Position numbers and translations under genes: made by a program. Shown piece after piece: positions 5,374-6,389 of a stretch of DNA of 6,389 nucleotides. How positions within the stretch are numbered: position 1 is the stretch's first letter; each line of letters begins with the position of its first letter. The stretch is from the NCBI GenBank assembly GCA_014796735.1, contig JAAVIG010000068.1:1-6389 (forward strand). The letters run 5' to 3'. The DNA is from Oscillospiraceae bacterium (GTDB lineage Bacteria; Bacillota; Clostridia; Oscillospirales; Ruminococcaceae). The notes under the pieces were generated by a model that searched no databases, was not told the DNA's origin, and saw nothing but the letters and a program-made list of their open reading frames with translations.

Positions 5374-6174
5374 TTAAGGTCTGAGCCCCATTCCGCCCTC
5401 AAGCGTAAGCGTTTCGCCCGTCATATACTTAAAGTCGGGAGAAGCAAGCTGAACGCAAACTCTGCCTATCTCCAGCTCCGCGTCGCCGATATGTCCGCAT
5501 GGCGGCACATGAACATTAGCCTTGAACGCGTCGGGATACGCTTTTTCAAACTGCTCCAATTGAGCCGTCCACGCAAGGGGACAAACAACGTTAACGTTGA
5601 TTCCGTCCTTAGCCCACTCGGTAGCCGCAACACGGGTAAGTCCTCTTATACCCTCCTTGGCAGCCGCATAGGAGCACTGTCCGAAGTTGCCGAAAAGTCC
5701 CGCGCCAGATGCAAAGTTAATTACCGAGCCCTTGGACTTAACAAGATGAGGATAGCAAGCCTTCATATAGTAGAAAGCCGCGTACAGTCCCGAATATATT
5801 GCCAGATCAAACTGCTCGGTGGTGTGTTCCGAAAGAGTAACGCCCGAAGCGGAGGCCTGCGCGTTGTTTATCAGCACGTCAATGCCGCCGAAGGTCTCAA
5901 CGGTCTTGTCAATAACGTTCTGAACAATAGCCATGTTGTCCGCGCCCGCGTTTACGTCCGCCTGCACAGTCAGCACCTTAATGCCGTACAGCCTTTCAAG
6001 CTCCTCCTTAGCGTCCTCTAACTTCTTTACGTTGCGTCCCGTAATAACAAGGTTCGCACCCTCCTTAGCGTAAGCGGCAGCAATGCCGTAGCCGATAGAG
6101 CCGCAGCGCCCGTCGCTTAAAACAGCGCGTCCCGCGCCGGTGATAATTGCCGTTTTGCCTGTTAAAAAGCCCAT
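5374..6174 (-). CDS. Short-chain dehydrogenase/reductase (SDR)
   Basis: A 266-residue classical-length SDR with a Rossmann fold, expected to use NAD(P)(H) on an unknown alcohol/ketone substrate. The nucleotide-binding turn is unusual: TGAG (12-15) is separated from SIGYGIA (26-32) by about ten extra residues (16-25), where classical members have TGxxxGxG. TGRN (45-48), with Arg after the second beta-strand, hints at NADP(H). NNAQ (103-106) replaces NNAG. The catalytic Ser is in NFASGAG (153-159), about S156, and the Tyr-Lys pair is Y169 and K173 in YAAAK. The tetrad Asn is not at its usual place; the region reads YSGLYAAFY (127-135). The C-terminus has the common TGETLTLEGGMGLRP ending (252-266). 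ATG at 6174 is preceded by AAAGGCGG nine bases away. It has its own promoter and terminator, so a link to xylose metabolism through its GH31 neighbour is not supported. Confidence 0.9.
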   Translation of the reverse strand: MGFLTGKTAIITGAGRAVLSDGRCGSIGYGIAAAYAKEGANLVITGRNVKKLEDAKEELERLYGIKVLTVQADVNAGADNMAIVQNVIDKTVETFGGIDVLINNAQASASGVTLSEHTTEQFDLAIYSGLYAAFYYMKACYPHLVKSKGSVINFASGAGLFGNFGQCSYAAAKEGIRGLTRVAATEWAKDGINVNVVCPLAWTAQLEQFEKAYPDAFKANVHVPPCGHIGDAELEIGRVCVQLASPDFKYMTGETLTLEGGMGLRP

Positions 6175-6212
6175 TTTTATGGTCCGCCTTTCCTATTGAT
6201 GATGTTGTTATT

Positions 6213-6241
6213 ATTTTAACACATTTTACAAAAAAATTCAA
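6213..6241 (-). promoter_or_regulatory. Promoter of the SDR gene
   Basis: On the minus strand TTGAAT (6241-6236) and TAAAAT (6218-6213) are 17 bp apart, with TGT directly before the -10. Transcription would begin near 6206, about 32 nt upstream of the ATG, with the ribosome binding site between. Confidence 0.65.
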
Positions 6242-6278
6242 TAGAAAAAAGGGAGTTTTTGTTTTTTTGAAATGTAAT

Positions 6279-6328
6279 ACTATTATCCAATTAAAAACTT
6301 GAAAAAATGGTTTTAATTGGATAATAGT
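6279..6328. repeat. AT-rich hairpin, first of a related pair
   Basis: Perfect 18-bp arms (6279-6296 and 6311-6328; left arm ACTATTATCCAATTAAAA) surround a 14-nt interval. The stem is AT-rich and lacks the GC core of an ordinary intrinsic terminator. Its arm matches that of the following hairpin at 13 of 16 positions, so the two are probably copies of one repeat unit. Confidence 0.75.
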
Positions 6329-6338
6329 GCTTTGGGTG

Positions 6339-6386
6339 TAATATCCATTTAAACTTTGATTTTATATTGTGTTTAAATGGATATTA
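6339..6386. repeat. AT-rich hairpin, second of a related pair
   Basis: Perfect 16-bp arms (6339-6354 and 6371-6386; left arm TAATATCCATTTAAAC) surround a 16-nt loop. It begins 10 bp after the first hairpin. Both are preceded by TGTAATA (6274-6280 has TGTAATAC; 6337-6343 has TGTAATA). The window ends three bases after it, so a longer array could continue to the right. Confidence 0.75.
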
Positions 6387-6389
6387 GTA

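Noticed and set aside
5236..6021. A 261-codon open frame on the plus strand
   Set aside because: It is antisense to the SDR gene, runs across the SDR terminator and resembles no protein family.
6274..6386. Possible CRISPR repeats at the right edge
   Set aside because: Only two units are present, each is itself a long hairpin with diverged arms, and there are no equal-length unique spacers. This does not fit a CRISPR array.

Overview
The window (6,389 bp, moderate GC, AT-rich intergenic DNA, strong AGGAG-type ribosome binding sites) looks like chromosomal DNA of an anaerobic Firmicute, most likely a gut clostridium of the Ruminococcus/Oscillospiraceae kind. That assignment is an inference from the family set (VTC-domain protein next to a DUF4956 membrane protein, a YicI-type GH31 enzyme, a clostridial SDR), from near-consensus sigma-A promoters, and from repeated palindromic spacers. 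I see no phage, plasmid, CRISPR, rRNA or tRNA genes.

Left part, plus strand (1-1690): a VTC-domain (polyphosphate-polymerase-like) protein with a TTG start, then a four-helix DUF4956 membrane protein. This pair recurs as neighbours in Firmicutes, often near CotH-type kinases. Here the two genes are split by a 161-bp imperfect inverted repeat (769-929) that looks like a MITE or other dispersed palindromic element. A hairpin-rich spacer (about 1660-1940) follows and ends in a long terminator shared with the convergent gene.

Middle, minus strand (1964-2601): a 189-residue conserved protein of unknown function. It has its own near-perfect promoter (TTGCAA-N17-TATAAT) and is insulated by terminators on both sides, so it is monocistronic.

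Right-centre, minus strand (2615-5276): a full-length GH31 alpha-xylosidase of the YicI type (769 aa from the ATG at 4990). All the catalytic and xylose-selecting residues that I can recall for E. coli YicI are conserved. Its upstream region is the richest regulatory stretch: two candidate promoters, a LacI-family-like operator just after the proximal start site, a perfect 14-bp palindrome in the 5' leader, a GTAC dyad upstream, and competing stem-loops.

Right end, minus strand (5313-6241): a short-chain dehydrogenase/reductase with its own promoter and terminator. Beyond it, 6242-6389 is non-coding and holds two tandem, sequence-related perfect or near-perfect hairpins; the last one reaches to within 3 bases of the window edge. 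A similar motif lies at positions 12-30.

The three minus-strand genes each have their own promoter and terminator, so they are adjacent rather than an operon. GH31 likely releases xylose from xyloglucan oligosaccharides. The SDR substrate cannot be named. The most unusual material is the VTC/DUF4956 module with its inserted palindrome and the families of related inverted repeats between genes.
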